Assembly (NCBI GenBank): GCA_021464415.1
Contig: CM038469.1
Coordinates: 27,087,736-27,151,735, forward strand
DNA length: 64,000 nt
Reading direction: 5' to 3'
Source of the DNA: Lonicera japonica
Taxonomy: Eukaryota > Streptophyta > Magnoliopsida > Dipsacales > Caprifoliaceae
This document shows, piece after piece, positions 45,561 to 57,119 of the stretch. The notes below the pieces were generated by a model. It searched no databases. It was not told where the DNA came from and saw only the letters and a program-made list of their open reading frames with translations. Numbering within the stretch: the first letter of the stretch is position 1; each line of letters begins with the position of its first letter. The translations under genes and the position numbers were made by a program.

Positions 45561-47909
45561 ATGAAGTTTCTTTCAACGTCCCAGGAAGGTAGCTGCGAAC
45601 CCCCCACCCCCTGCCGGGTTAGAGACGTGGGGACGATGATATATTTACACGACGAGGATGATCATATGGTTCTTCATAGTTCACAATCGTCAATGGCGGG
45701 TAATACTCGTGATGACGAAGACTCTGGCTTTAGACAATCACTAGAGCCGCAAGAGGGTGATTATGCAAACTTTGAGTTGTCAGAGCTTCTTGAGCTCGAT
45801 GATTGGATTGAGGAAGAACCAACGTTGATGATCTCTGGGCACCCTCAGCAACCAATTTCTGCAGGAAGTGAAGCTGGTAGCTCCTCTGGACATAGTGGCA
45901 GCCATCTTCAAGGACCTAATACTGGTAAGCAATTCATTTCAAGTGTATGTATATATGTTTGTGTTTATATGTATATATAATGCGATGTACTGTTGAGCTA
46001 TATAGAATTTATTGGCATGGTTCCATACAATCTAAACAGCATAATATATGCATGTCATCTATTACTATATATAAGGTGAAAGCAGAAGGTGGTGGTATAT
46101 ATGCAATTGGAATGCGCATAAATTCCATTGATTCCTCCATTTCAAACTGTTACCAATTGCCTAATAAGAACGTCCGCCTTGGCCCCGCACCAGCACAGTT
46201 TTACTCAAAAAGCCTCTTACTAGAAACGACTAGTAACCACAAATATATAACACATTAGTTCACCACACCCAAGCGATGTGGGAGGAATACCCATGCCGTG
46301 TAGCCTGTCAGCACCAACTGCAGCCACAGCAGTGCACATACAACAACCTGCTCTGAACAATAGGGTTGTTACATGACCTTTCACACTCTCATTGCTCCTG
46401 TACTTGCTCGTTTACAATCACCCAAATGGGTAATTTTGAGAAAACATTGCACACACATCGAGTATGTCCTAATATCCAAGTAGTTGAACAAAGACATGTG
46501 CACCTCTTTGCCTAACATGTTGGTTTTGTCTTGTGTTAGTAGGGAATGGAGGGAATGGGGGAGATAGGAGCCAAACTAGAGTAGCCTTCAAAACAGAGTC
46601 GGCGATTGAAATCCTAGAAGATGGTTACAGGTGGAGGAAGTATGGGAAGAAGACGGTTAAAAACAGCCCACATCCAAGGTAAAGCAACTATTTTACCCCT
46701 AGTTATGTTGTCAACATACGTAGCATTTACACTTGTACTAACCACAATATTAAATGGAATAACAATCGCTCAACTTGAATACATACAAGTCCTTGCCTAC
46801 ATGGTTTGGGACACAGTTCAATTGACACACAAACATTGAATCATCATATCCGTCCTTGTCACATCTGACTTGTAGACCAAGTGGTAAAGACTCCCCGTGT
46901 TAGCGGAGAGGTCTATGCTTTGATATCCCCCGCCCCCATCCCCCTCCCCCCCCATCCCCAACATCAAACCCAGGTGTATCAATGATCGTCATGTATAAAA
47001 AAAAGTAAAAAAAAAATATTCGTCCATGTCAGGTTCCACACCCTACCCCACACCTGATGGTTGTACACAACATGCTGTACAACCATTTTAAGCATAGTGT
47101 ACAACCAGCTGCATGCTTAAAATGGTTGTGCACCATGTTCAACAAAATTGTTTCACTGTAGACCTAGGTCCACTACCATGTGGATGTCTGCATTGCAGGT
47201 TGTGTCAACGAGTTGAAATCCTTTAGTGTGAACCCACCGTAATGAGGATGGCAGGACATTAACCGCAGATTGGGAGTAGGGGTGTCCCTGCCTTCCATGC
47301 TAAATAATAACTTGGGCTAGTTATTTTGAGCGAGAACATGGTTCATTACAAACTACTACTCTAGCTTTCACCATCAAAACAAAAAACGTACAATGAATTT
47401 GGAGTGTTGAAAAGTATGCAGGTGATGTGACTTCCACCAGAAATAATAGACCAATTGAGTAAGTCAGATCTGTATGCTTGGCCATTTATGTAGTGCTTTC
47501 ACATGTCACAAGTTATGCTCCTTAAATGGAAAAAAGTATATATACATACATATATATATATATATTTAATGTACGGGAGATACTATTGCCAGAGCAATAG
47601 TTCTCTGAGCAAGCTACCTCATCTTTGTTGCTTTTAAATTGAGATGAAATTGCTCTGGTAAGGAATTATTGCATTAGCAATAATTTCTCCCTTTATAAAA
47701 ATAAATCAAATACAAGATCTAGCAAGCAGACCTATCAACGCTTATGTACTTGCTCTATTCAACACCATTTGACACAAGAACTAAATTTTGTCATCATATG
47801 TAAAACACATGCAAGGATACAAAACATCAACATCATGGAAAGAATCTTATGTTTTCCCTATTTTCCACAAAACCAACACTCTAGATATCTCTTTCTCTCT
47901 CTCTCTCTC

Positions 47910-47945
<36 letters not shown>

Positions 47946-48225
47946 TTTATGTTCTTTTGTTAAAACAGGGAATGGGGTTCCCTAGAAATTTATTGAATTT
48001 AATTTAACATCAGTCCATGTAAATATATTAGCCACTCATATATCATATTTATAGCTTTAATATATCATATTATAAATTTATAATCATGTATGTAAATACA
48101 GGAATTATTTTAGGTGTTCAGTAGAGGGATGCCCGGTGAAGAAGAGAGTGGAAAGAGAGAGAGAGGATCCAAGGTACGTGATAACTACCTACGAAAGCGT
48201 CCATAACCACCACAACCAAGGGTAG
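45561..48225 (+). CDS. WRKY transcription factor, group IIc with WRKYGKK (WRKY50/51-like)
   Basis: Three exons join cleanly: 45561-45924, 46543-46678 and 48102-48225, giving 207 residues. The N-terminal half is acidic, with [17 protein letters not shown] at about 71-87, then a Ser/Gly-rich part. Next comes [17 protein letters not shown], leading into WRKYGKK (residues 152-158). The zinc finger is C172-X4-C177-X23-H201-X-H203. The second intron splits the codon for Arg167 before NYFRC, the position typical of this family. The usual heptapeptide is WRKYGQK. The Lys variant marks the WRKY50/51/59 clade, which in Arabidopsis acts in salicylate and jasmonate defence signalling and has altered W-box affinity. 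The protein should act in the nucleus. Length is close to WRKY51. The 3' splice site of intron 1 is a tandem TAGTAG. The short tail after HNHH is normal for the clade. Clade placement is from memory of motifs. Confidence 0.92.
45925..46542 (+). other. WRKY intron 1
   Basis: GT at 45925 and AG at 46541-46542, or AG at 46538-46539 in the alternative. It splits a Gly codon in phase 1. ORFs at 45947-46258 are intronic and not coding. Confidence 0.8.
46846..47031 (+). mobile_element. tRNA-derived SINE with target duplications, in WRKY intron 2
   Basis: The body is 46862-47015. The head has an A-box region TAGACCAAGTGGTAAAG and a B-box region GCTTTGATATCCC, and the tail is A-rich. Flanking direct repeats of 16 bp, at 46846-46861 and 47016-47031 (ATATCCGTCCTTGTCA and ATATTCGTCCATGTCA), differ at two positions. 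Confidence 0.75.
47066..47150. repeat. foldback repeat in WRKY intron 2
   Basis: ACAACATGCTGTACAACC then ATTTTAAGCAT (about 47069-47096) is mirrored by ATGCTTAAAATGGTTGTGC then ACCATGTTC (about 47113-47142). The arms are about 28 bp with few mismatches around a short loop. Confidence 0.75.
47574..47693. mobile_element. small MITE in WRKY intron 2
   Basis: The ends CGGGAGATACTATTGCYAGAG and the reverse complement of CTAATGCAATAATTTCTCCC pair over about 28 bp. TA flanks both ends (47572-47573 and 47694-47695), as in Tc1/mariner-type MITEs. Confidence 0.6.
47889..47942. repeat. CT/GA microsatellite forming a perfect foldback
   Basis: A (CT)n run of about 22 bases changes at GG into a (GA)n run of about 30 bases. 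Transcribed RNA would form a long hairpin 160 bases before exon 3. Confidence 0.9.
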
Positions 48226-49120
48226 TCTTCATCTATATTCTGAGATTTCGCCTTCAAGGAATGTATGTCATGTCCCAAGAACCTGTTTTGCTTATTAGTT
48301 ATTAGCTACAATCAATCAGTAAGAATCAGATTCAGAATCCACCTAAGTTCCATCATCACACTTGTTTTACATGTTTTATAGTTTATTGGGTAGGCATAGA
48401 CTCCATAGTCTGTACCCGCGTAATTCATGTATTATGACTATCAAACCGAATATAGTACTATTACTGTTGCACGTAAATCTTCATCAAGAAATTCATCAGC
48501 TCTGAAATTTACTTTCTCTAGATTGCATCCTACAAATTGGTGCAAGTGCTATAACAATCACTGATATAATGAAATTGGGCATAGGACCAAATCTCTATAC
48601 ATTCACAGTGAAAATTTCCCCTGAAAAAAAAATGCATTCTGGTAAGTCTGAACTAAACGATTTGCAAGATTGCAAACATTATGGATGCTATTGAGTGCTT
48701 ATTGTTTTGAATTTTGTGTTATCCTCAAATCAGAAGTTGGTCGTTTTACATTCTCCTTTTGTCTCAAATTGATAACCCCACTGTCCTTCTCGGGATGTCT
48801 AAAATTGATAGTCCCATTTCCCCATTGGGATATAACCAATGTACCAAATTTCTCAATATAAGAATAAGTTGTACCCTTGACCGTTGATTATGTTGAAATC
48901 GGTGTATTCTCAAAAAGGGCTATAGTCAAAGTGGGACAATCAATTTGAGATGGAGGGAGTATATAGTTTGAGCGTGGCAATGGAATTGGAATTCTAATGA
49001 TTTTAATTCTAGCCATGAATTGTGTAACTTCATAATTGAATTGAACAATTCAATACTTCACTAAAAGCATAAAAACTAGAAGGGAATGAGCACTGTCAGC
49101 GAATTGAAGTGGCTAGGAGC
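48226..49120. other. WRKY downstream region with a Stowaway-like MITE
   Basis: The 3' untranslated region and spacer lie here. The MITE is at 48751-48959. No other gene is seen. Confidence 0.5.
48751..48959. mobile_element. Stowaway-like MITE
   Basis: The right end reads CAATTTGAGATGGAGGGAG then TA. Its reverse complement, CTCCCTCCATCTCAAATTG, matches the left end TTCTCCTTTTGTCTCAAATTG. The flanks are CA and TA. The CTCCCTCC start is typical of Stowaway. Confidence 0.7.
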
Positions 49121-49124
49121 AACT

Positions 49125-49430
49125 TTTGTTCAACTGCCATGGACTATAAGCAAAAAACTTGAATAATCTGATATTTTAAGCTTTAACATGAAGCATGATG
49201 ACGTGTGTAACAGAAGGCAGTGGGTATAATGTAGAATACCTGATATATCTGCAAAAGCAGTTGTGCCATTTCCCCTTTGCATTTTCCATCTTAGTTCTTC
49301 CACCTACAGAATGGTTGTCTAGACAATTCACAAAAATAAAGCAGAAGGAAATGCCACAAATAGCAAAATTGGCATACCTCATGCCTGACAGAACTATCAG
49401 TGCTCGAAATAAATAAATAAAGGGAAATAA
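49125..49430 (-). pseudogene. diverged duplicate of the small gene's first exon
   Basis: It aligns with 50755-51010. Both hold CATGATRAYGYGTGTAACA, ATACCTGMTATMT with a GT donor on the minus strand, and further on GGAAATGCC. The minus-strand reading starts ATGGAAAATGCAAAG and ends ATATCAG before GTATTC, in parallel with the other copy. Coding identity is weak. No second exon is found next to it. Confidence 0.35.
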
Positions 49431-49479
49431 AGAAGTAACGGGCCAGGAGGAAACAACTTGGGTTATCTCCCCAAATGAC

Positions 49480-49850
49480 TAGCCTATGTTGTAATTTAGG
49501 TTCGCTGAACCCATGTACAAGCCAAGGACCTCCCCATTACACTACCAAAATTGCGTAGGCTTGAGCCCAAAGTGAACAATATCTTATTGGGTTGGATCGA
49601 GAAGTGACAGAAATGTAACGACCCTAGTGTTGTCGGCAGGTTGCAGTATGAGCCCTGGTGTGGCTGCAAGTGTTAGCAGGCTAGACACTACAGATGTGCA
49701 TCATCCCACATAGCTTGGGTAAGGTGAACTATAGTGCTATATATGTGTGGTCACCATTTCTTTCTAGTAAGATAACTTTTGGGGTAAGAGCAAAACAGTA
49801 TGGGCATGGGCTCAAAGCGGGGTCATGATATGGGCTTAAGAAGAAAGCAG
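49480..49850. mobile_element. fragment of a small LTR element
   Basis: It contains GAACAATATCTTATTGGGTTGG and AGTGACA, like the LTR ends of plant TRIMs. Further on, CATCCCACATAGCTTGGG and GAACTATAGTGCTATATATG look like an LTR start. The boundaries are not clear. Confidence 0.35.
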
Positions 49851-50065
49851 AAAAGGATCTTAATCTACACAAGAAGGGGTTGTTGCAATCATGCAGGTCC
49901 AAATAGCCTTATATATTTCTTTCGTTTTCTCTTCTTCCTATATACGCATAAATAACATACATACACACGCTACGTGTAACCCATGCCAAAGGCACTACGG
50001 CTGTAATACGTGGAAAAATACAAAAATATCACAATGATTATGTTTCAAGAAAAGGGAACACCAAC

Positions 50066-50885
50066 TCACAGAATTGTACTATATGCATCAGCCAAACACA
50101 GCTCAATAGCACTTTTTTTCCCTTCTTTTTTTTTTTTTGTCTTTAGCTTCTCAATAATTGCTTCAAGGTTTCTTCTAGGTAATCGATCCAATGATCCTTG
50201 CTCTCTCACATCCAGCATGGTATCTCTGCAATCAATATAGATTTGTCCAATTTCAGTCACAAAACTAAAGAGAAAGACCATTTCAAAAATAAATTAATAA
50301 ATGCAAGATGGAACAAATAAATCACTGGAATGGTGCACTTGTTAACCTTCTTAGTTCTTACTATTTTATTGTCAGTAAATGAGAACATATAATAGTTGAG
50401 TTTTTTTTCCCAAATGAAACCTGAAAGCAAGACCCGCAATCTAACTGAGCTTTCTAAAACCATTTCGGGTCCACTAAAGCGACAAAATTTGGAATCCACT
50501 AGAACAATTTTGTCACTGACAGAATGCACAGAATTTTATCATTAGCTTGGACAAAATAAACATAAAATAGGTTATGTTAATGGAATACGGCAATAATCAA
50601 AATCCTTTACAGAATTTATGGGGCCATTGTTCTTGCATTTTCATTATTAACAAATGCTTCGGCTGTGCAATTTATCTGTCACCTCTCCCTCTCTCTCTCT
50701 CTCTCTAAATTAACATAATGGATTGGCATCTATTTGGAAGGCAATTGAATAAAGTCTAAAATTTAAGATTCAACGTCAAGCATGATAATGCGTGTAACAT
50801 ACGGCTGTGATAGGCAACAACAGAGTTCAGTGAAAGGAAAATACCTGCTATCTTCAAAGCATTCAATAGATGGCTTAGTTTCCAT
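50066..50885 (-). CDS. possible small two-exon gene, function unknown
   Basis: Exon 1 (50845-50885) reads METKPSIECFEDS and ends at an AG/GTATTT donor. Exon 2 starts after TTGCAG at 50225 and continues in phase with RDTMLDVREQGSLDRLPRRN, then LEAIIEKLK, a Lys-rich run from an A-stretch, and AIELCLADAYSTIL. A stop follows at 50066-50068. The product would be about 66 residues, helical and charged, with no signal peptide or membrane segment. A strong GTGAGT donor lies just at the stop (from 50069), so a longer form with more exons is possible. I do not recognise the family. Support comes from the in-phase splice and from the duplicated first exon at 49125-49430. It lies between the WRKY gene and the PMI1-related gene. 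Confidence 0.35.
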
Positions 50886-51416
50886 CTTTAGTCAACTCGA
50901 CCTACACATCATTGGTTATAAACGGATTTTGTTGCTAAAATAAATAAATCAAGAACATGGGATGGCAGCGAAAGCAAAGGAAATGCCTCGTAAACTACCT
51001 ATAAAGATAATTAAATAGTGATCAAATCCAATCATGTATGCATATTGATAACATACCATTTTTGCTGAGATGCACGTAATCCAATTCAGACGATCACGGC
51101 TACCATATGAACTCAAAAGGAAAAATCAAGAAGCAGCAGATGGAAACCATATTTCAAAATAATAATTATCAGACGCATAATTTACCCAATATGTGATGAA
51201 TTTTCATTGGTGTGATTTACATTGATTGATAATATACAAGTAGATACAATTATACGATCAAATCCAAAAATTCCAATTACATTCCACCCAAAACCTATTC
51301 CCAAACAGGCTATACAACAAAAGGCTACATTAGTTTGTGCTTATTACAACTAGGTAAGTACCATGTAGGTAAATCCTAATACACGATCAATATAGCAGAT
51401 TCAAAAAAAGAAATGG

Positions 51417-54400
51417 CTATTGAAATTCTAAAGAGAGCCTGATAGTTTCATCGGGAAAGACAATATCGGGATTCCGTGCATGTAAATTCAACACGGATAA
51501 CTCTTTCCATTTATCTCCCTCACTATGAACATGAGAAGAGATACTCCACAGTTTATCCTCGGGCCTCGATTTTCTCATCATTCTCGATGATGATCTCACT
51601 ATTGCACTCGACTTCAATAACGAGTTCTTGTTGATCTTACCCAATCCGCTAGACTGTAGCCAGCGGCACCCAGATTGCTGATGTGTTCTTGTACCCCACA
51701 GCTGCTTCTTCCCTGGCTTACAATTCAAACCCGCCACATGGATTTCAGAGATTTTAAATTCTTCGAATCTGCTGTTTTCTTTGTCTTCACCATTGTGGCT
51801 TCTTTCTGACTTTGTGTTGTATACGTCCGATTTTAGAGGCATAAAGATTCTCTCAACCTGATGATGAAATGAAATTTAATAATTTAGGAATTGTGTATCA
51901 ATTATATTTACTGATTTAATTTAGGTATTTTGGGAAGTATTGATTTAGGATAATGGGAATTACTTTAATTATTAGGATTACTCTAGGTAAGTAGTAGTAG
52001 CTTTGAGTTTTATGATAAATAAGAAGTAATCACCAACCACAAAATCAGACTTGGAATGGATTGAATATTGATATATTGATAATTGACTTTTGTTAAAATG
52101 AAGGTGCTTTTGACAACAATGTTGGAAAATGATTGGAGACCTATTAATTTTTAAGAGTTCGAAAAAAGAGATGAGTAATTTGGTTAAATGTTCTATTATT
52201 TATTTTGGATTTTCAATGGAATAAAATTCTTTTGGCGGTGGGTAAAAAATTATTTCCATGGAAAACAAGGAAAAGATTGAGAACATCTCACCAAATCACC
52301 CATCTATTTTTCCAGCTTCTCATAAAACTTAGTAGCGTTTTCAATAATTTTCCAGCTTTTTATCAAACGGGCCCTTAGTTTACGTCCTTTTAGTTTTTTT
52401 TCTTAACATTCTTCTCCTCGATAATTTGGCTCACTTCTTTCGAGCAATTCTTTGTTATTCTTCCCCTTGTTCTGCATTACCTGAATTAGAGCAAGCATTG
52501 AAGCACCGACGCTTTCATAGTCTCGAAAGGGATCTCTAAGCTGCACCTTTAGAGCTATTGTTAAGTTTTCACCTAGAGAGCTACAATTTTCACCTTTGTC
52601 GACTACAGTTTCTGAATTTAGCTTCATCCACTCATTTAGTGATGTAGTCAAGCTGATTAATTCATCAATGTCACTGGCCCCGCTAAAATTGATAGATTTA
52701 GTTAAAGAGGACGATCCAGTAGGTTGCAGCCTAATGACTGAAGGCGCTTCCTCGTCTACAAAGCCTGATTGAATTCTTAGTCCTTCAATAGAGAGGCTTG
52801 CAATCTTGTCCATAGCTAAAGGAGCAAGGTCTTGTACAAAAACACACCCTGAATCCACCTCACCACCTAGGGATTGTGAATTCGGATCATAGGAACTCTG
52901 ACCTGGGGGACCTTCTTCAAATTTTCTGTACATAAATTACAAAAGAATATGAATCATACATTAGAAACACAAAATAAGAATTGGAAATGAAAAGGAAAGA
53001 AAACAAGAATGAATGGCTTTACCCCACCCACCACCAGATACGTCAAATTTTCTTGCATTTGATTGGCTTACACGGAAAATATTAAATTCCTTAGAATTCT
53101 TTACGTCGAAATTTTTTTTGTTGTAGAACAAAAACTTGTAGAGAATCTGGTTTATGGATTTCATGGAAAAGGGAAAAACTTAATTACATCAAATTGTGCA
53201 ATGGAAATTATTGCTTGGATGATTATGCAATGAAATACCATTAAAGATGGAAATTTTGAAACCTTGGACCTTTTCCATCGAAACTAAGTGCAATCAAATA
53301 CATCCTGAATTCTTTTGAATCATGGAGAAAAGGTTTATGGGAAGAAAAGGCTGAAATTGTTTTGGATGCAATGGAGAAGGGGGAAATTACACTCAAGCAA
53401 GTTGTACCATTGAAATTGATTCCTTGGGAAATTAGTTTAATAAAAGCACCCCCACAAATAACATATATAAAATTTTGGACATTTTCTATGGGTACAAAAA
53501 AGGTGTAATCAGACACATCCGTGAAAATTCACAAACCTTTCAATCTCCTCGAACCCAGATAAAGCTTCCAAAGCCACTTGTTGTATTGTCTTCCCGGTAA
53601 TATCATCCAAAGGCATCAAGTCATTTACTTGCATAGACATTTTCTCAATGCCCACCAACGCCCAACACTGTAAAATCTCAATCCCACTTGACCCCATTGC
53701 TTTAGGCAACACGATGGGGCAGGAAACCTGCATAATCAAGCTCTCACCATTCTTAGCATTTTTAAAAAGTGAGGGACTCAAAGACCGCAAAAAACCTCCA
53801 CCCTTTGTCTGAACAATGGGACCCAACCCTTCTCCAAGAAGAGGTAATTCGGGTGGCTCTTCAGGGTAAACATAGACCGGACTTCCAAATCCACCGGAGC
53901 TCGTTCGTGGTGAATATTGAAAAGCCTTTTCATTCAATCCCCATTGTTGCATTAAAGATTCGGTTTCCAAATTTTCAAGAATTTTAGCATCCCTTCTACT
54001 CCTCAATGATTGGCTCACCCTATCGCTTTCCTTCTCGGCTGATTGAATCATTAATGACAAATCAAAGTCCTCAGTACAATCCCCAAATGTATAGCTAGTT
54101 GAAGCAGCACCAGTGAATTCCATTTCCACCGGTTCTGCTTCCTCAAAATTGAAAATCGGGTTGCCAGAAGCTATGTAGTCCTTTTCAAACTGTCTCAAGA
54201 GACGCTCCCTGGGAGAATCAGGCTCGCTATCGAAACCCATGTCCAATTGACTCTGCTTAAAGCCCAGCAAGTTAAGAAATTCATTTGTTACAGATTCTGT
54301 AACATCGTCAAAGCTAAGTGATCTTGCCATTTTGCCTCTTTTGTTACTCAATTCGGTCTCCACGTAACTTTCTTGCTCAAGAAACTTTTTCTTATCTATT

Positions 54401-55827
54401 GAAGATTCCAACAATGCTGATTCAGAAATTGACAAATCATGAAAAATGGACTCAACTTCTTCAATAGTTGATTCTTGGTTGCATACAGAATTCTCTCCAT
54501 CGACCTCATAGTCATCTTTGAGGTTACCCTTCGAATTAGATTCCATTTCCTCATCACCTTTGAATATCTCGGCCACATCAATAATTTCTATCTCAGAACC
54601 ATTGACACTATCAACAACATCTTCTAGTTTCACTGTATCGTTCATGGAATATTCAATTCCCTGCTCAATAACAGTAAACTCGGTATCATTACTCTCATTT
54701 CCGCTACTTTCACCACCAGACTCAAGTGAAGAGCCACCCGGTGGTTCGTGTGGCTCTAAATGTTCATAATAGAAATTAAAGTCTTCCAAATCACCAGAAG
54801 GTCCCTCATCAAGTTTCTTATATAGAAAAGTTATCGACTGAGTGAGTTCCGACCCTCTATTTGGAAACACATCATTAAGAACTTTTATATCTAAAGACCG
54901 AGACGGAAGGTGGGACCCACGATTTGAATTACTTGGAACACTCCCAAGCCTCCTAAGCCTGCCACTATCACTACCACCGCCGCCGCTGCCACCACCACCA
55001 CTAGTCCGACAAAAATCTCCAAACTGATCAGTTGAACTTGGCTCACTCACTTTTAGAAGATCAGGAACTTTCACAGAACTACGCGATTGAAATGAATTGT
55101 CCCCCAATGAAGAAAATCCAAAACTAACATTCAAAATAGCTCCTTTAGCCTTGCCCGTGAGCTTAAAGCTTGTTGTCCACTTTCCTGAGCTCCTCTTATC
55201 CTCCTCTAACTCCTCAAAAGTATGCGGAAGCAACCTTGTAAGATCGATCCAGTGCTTTCCAATATCTAGTCCAGAAGCCCCAACCACAGAAGCATAAAGC
55301 AAAAAGAGTTTAGGCTCATACTTTCTTGAATTTTGGGACCTGCTTTTACTAGCATATATTGAACATCTATGCATCAATGTCTCTTCAAACTCGGCCACCC
55401 CTTCTTCACTAACACGAGCAGGGCATGTTTGCAACAATTCATCCTTGCGTTTCCAATGAACATACAAACCAAGGTCATTGAAATTCGATGGCAACCCTTT
55501 GATAGAATGTACGCGTAAAAAGAAACAACAGTTGACTCTATGATTCCTAATGTGGGTGAGAGCCTTTAAGGGCTTCCAATTCCATATTGAAGAAGATTTC
55601 TTTTCCTTTTGCAATAAATCTTCACCAACATAGTTAGATTTCAAATCTCCAGGACGGGTTTTACCTGCAGACTTGGATCGATAATCGGAGGGCGAAATTA
55701 AGGCCTTTGGTGGGTTTTTCTGCAAATAAAGGGCTTTGCTTATTTCCTCGATGTCGTGCAATAGCCTCCCACTACTTGAATCCTCACTTCTGCTCCTCCA
55801 AGATTCATCTTTGGACTGCATCATCAT
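51417..55827 (-). CDS. PLASTID MOVEMENT IMPAIRED 1-RELATED protein (PMIR1-like)
   Basis: Three exons on the minus strand: 53537-55827, 52481-52925 and 51417-51857. They join in frame to 1058 residues. The joins give GFEEIER-KFEEGPPGQ and MLALIQ-VERIFMPLK, both smooth family sequence. Residues 10-85 hold LLHDIEEISKALYL and the Ser/Lys-rich KSAGKTR part. An NT-C2 domain follows at about 90-240 (WNWKPLKALTHIRNHRVNCC, GLPSNFNDLGLYVHWKRK, GKWTTSFKLTGKAKG). A long acidic linker and a Gly/Ser run come next. The C-terminal family region includes SGFEEIE, LSIEGLRIQSG, EIHVAGLN and GKKQLWGTRTHQQSGCRWL, ending NPDIVFPDETIRLSLEFQ. In Arabidopsis PMI1 and its relatives act in chloroplast and nuclear positioning with actin. 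I chose the MMM start at 55827 because relatives begin near MM-SK. An in-frame Met at 55866 would add 13 residues. A likely 5' UTR intron spans 55919-56155. Confidence 0.93.
51858..52480 (-). other. PMIR1-like intron 2
   Basis: On the minus strand CAG/GTAATG at 52481/52480 and ATCATCAG at 51858. Phase 0. Confidence 0.85.
52926..53536 (-). other. PMIR1-like intron 1
   Basis: On the minus strand GAAAG/GTTTGT at 53537/53536 and TGTACAG at 52926. Phase 2. ORFs at 52961-53516 lie inside it. Confidence 0.85.
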
Positions 55828-55918
55828 CTTCACAATCCAACATGAATTCAACAAAAGATCTTTCATTAAAAACTTACATTACATAATATTATCATTATAC
55901 AAAAGTAACAAATAGCTT

Positions 55919-56155
55919 CTGAAGAAAGCAATAAACATAATATTAAAAACCCAGTTCCCAAATAATGGAGACTGAATTAATTTCCAAAATCTCTTCCCTT
56001 TTTCTCTACATTTTCTACTGAATACAGTGTTTATCCACCAAACATGCATACATCACATCATAAATACACACTACAAAATTGGTTGAAACATTTATGTAAA
56101 GATAAACTAAATTAAGTTAAATTAAAGAAAGACGACAGGAATGAATGGTAATTAC
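55919..56155 (-). other. likely 5' UTR intron of the PMIR1-like gene
   Basis: A donor CCG/GTAATT at 56156/56155 and a pyrimidine-rich acceptor TTTCTTCAG at 55919 on the minus strand frame a 237-bp intron. A TATA-like CTATATAG lies at about 56204-56211. No transcript evidence was available. Confidence 0.4.
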
Positions 56156-56289
56156 CGGAACTGGGATTAAACCCTTGATTTGATCGTCTCTCTTTTGTAC
56201 TTTCTATATAGAAGAAGAAGAGTAGACGTTGAGCTTTAGGGGGGGTGAATTTGATGATTCAAGCCACCATAGCCGAACCCTTTCAGACC

Positions 56290-56667
56290 TTTTTTTTTTT
56301 TTTTTCAGATTTGGGTATCAACTTAAAATAATGAGACAAATAGCTGTTTTGTCTTGTATGTGGATGTGAAATAGTAGGTGCGGTTGTTAGCATTATGGGT
56401 TGAGCAGGCTCTTGCTAAAGCTCTTCGAGTTATTTGCGCTTCATAAAATATTTAAAATTATATAATTTTATTTATATGATAAATTTTAGTTATTTTTATA
56501 GTGTAAATAAATTTTTTTTTAAAAAAAAATTATTATATATAAAGTTTTATATATATATATATATATATTTTTTCAAATAATAATATCTGTAATAACTTAA
56601 ACAACTAAGTTGAAAATTTAAATAATATGCGGGTTCATTTAAATTATTAGATTTTTTGATATATTAT
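56290..56667. other. AT-rich spacer
   Basis: It contains a T-run at about 56291-56305 and an (AT) run at about 56551-56570. No gene is seen. Confidence 0.4.
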
Positions 56668-57119
56668 TTAAACTTTGGAAAAATGGGTTCAGAGACCTCC
56701 TTTCATAATTTTATACAACAAAAGGACATCATACATTAGCTTAATGAATGAAGGATTCTTTCATATTATTGTTTTAATTTAAGGACAATTTTGGTTTTTA
56801 GATTAGTTGTAAGTATTTTGTCTTTTATAAATTAGATAATTTAAGAATTTTAAAATGACTAAACTACCCTTCCCTCTTTTAACTCATAATCCTACGCACA
56901 GAAACAAGGAGGAGGGATAGACGATACAATTCGTTGGGAGAGGCGAGAAAAGAGGGAAAAGCATAGTATGATTCAAGAGAGGAATGCTATCATCTTAGAT
57001 TGATGGAAAGCATCATAGATCGACGGGATTAACGAAGAAAAGGAGAAGAAATTTCTTTGCTCCATGGATGTTGAAACACTATCTAGATATAGCTTTTTTC
57101 TTTTTTTCTTTTCATGTTT

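Larger units (their letters stand above)
46679..48101 (+). other. WRKY intron 2, enlarged by insertions
   Basis: GT at 46679 and AG at 48100-48101, in phase 2. It contains a SINE, a foldback, a MITE and a CT/GA hairpin, listed separately. ORFs at 46621-46839 and 47769-47985 run through intron sequence and are not genes. Confidence 0.85.

Noticed and set aside
47769..47985. Two overlapping plus-strand open frames
   Set aside because: They lie in WRKY intron 2 and depend on the CT/GA microsatellite.
54396..55297. Open frames overlapping the PMIR1-like exon 1
   Set aside because: They are shadows of a long, well-conserved coding exon.
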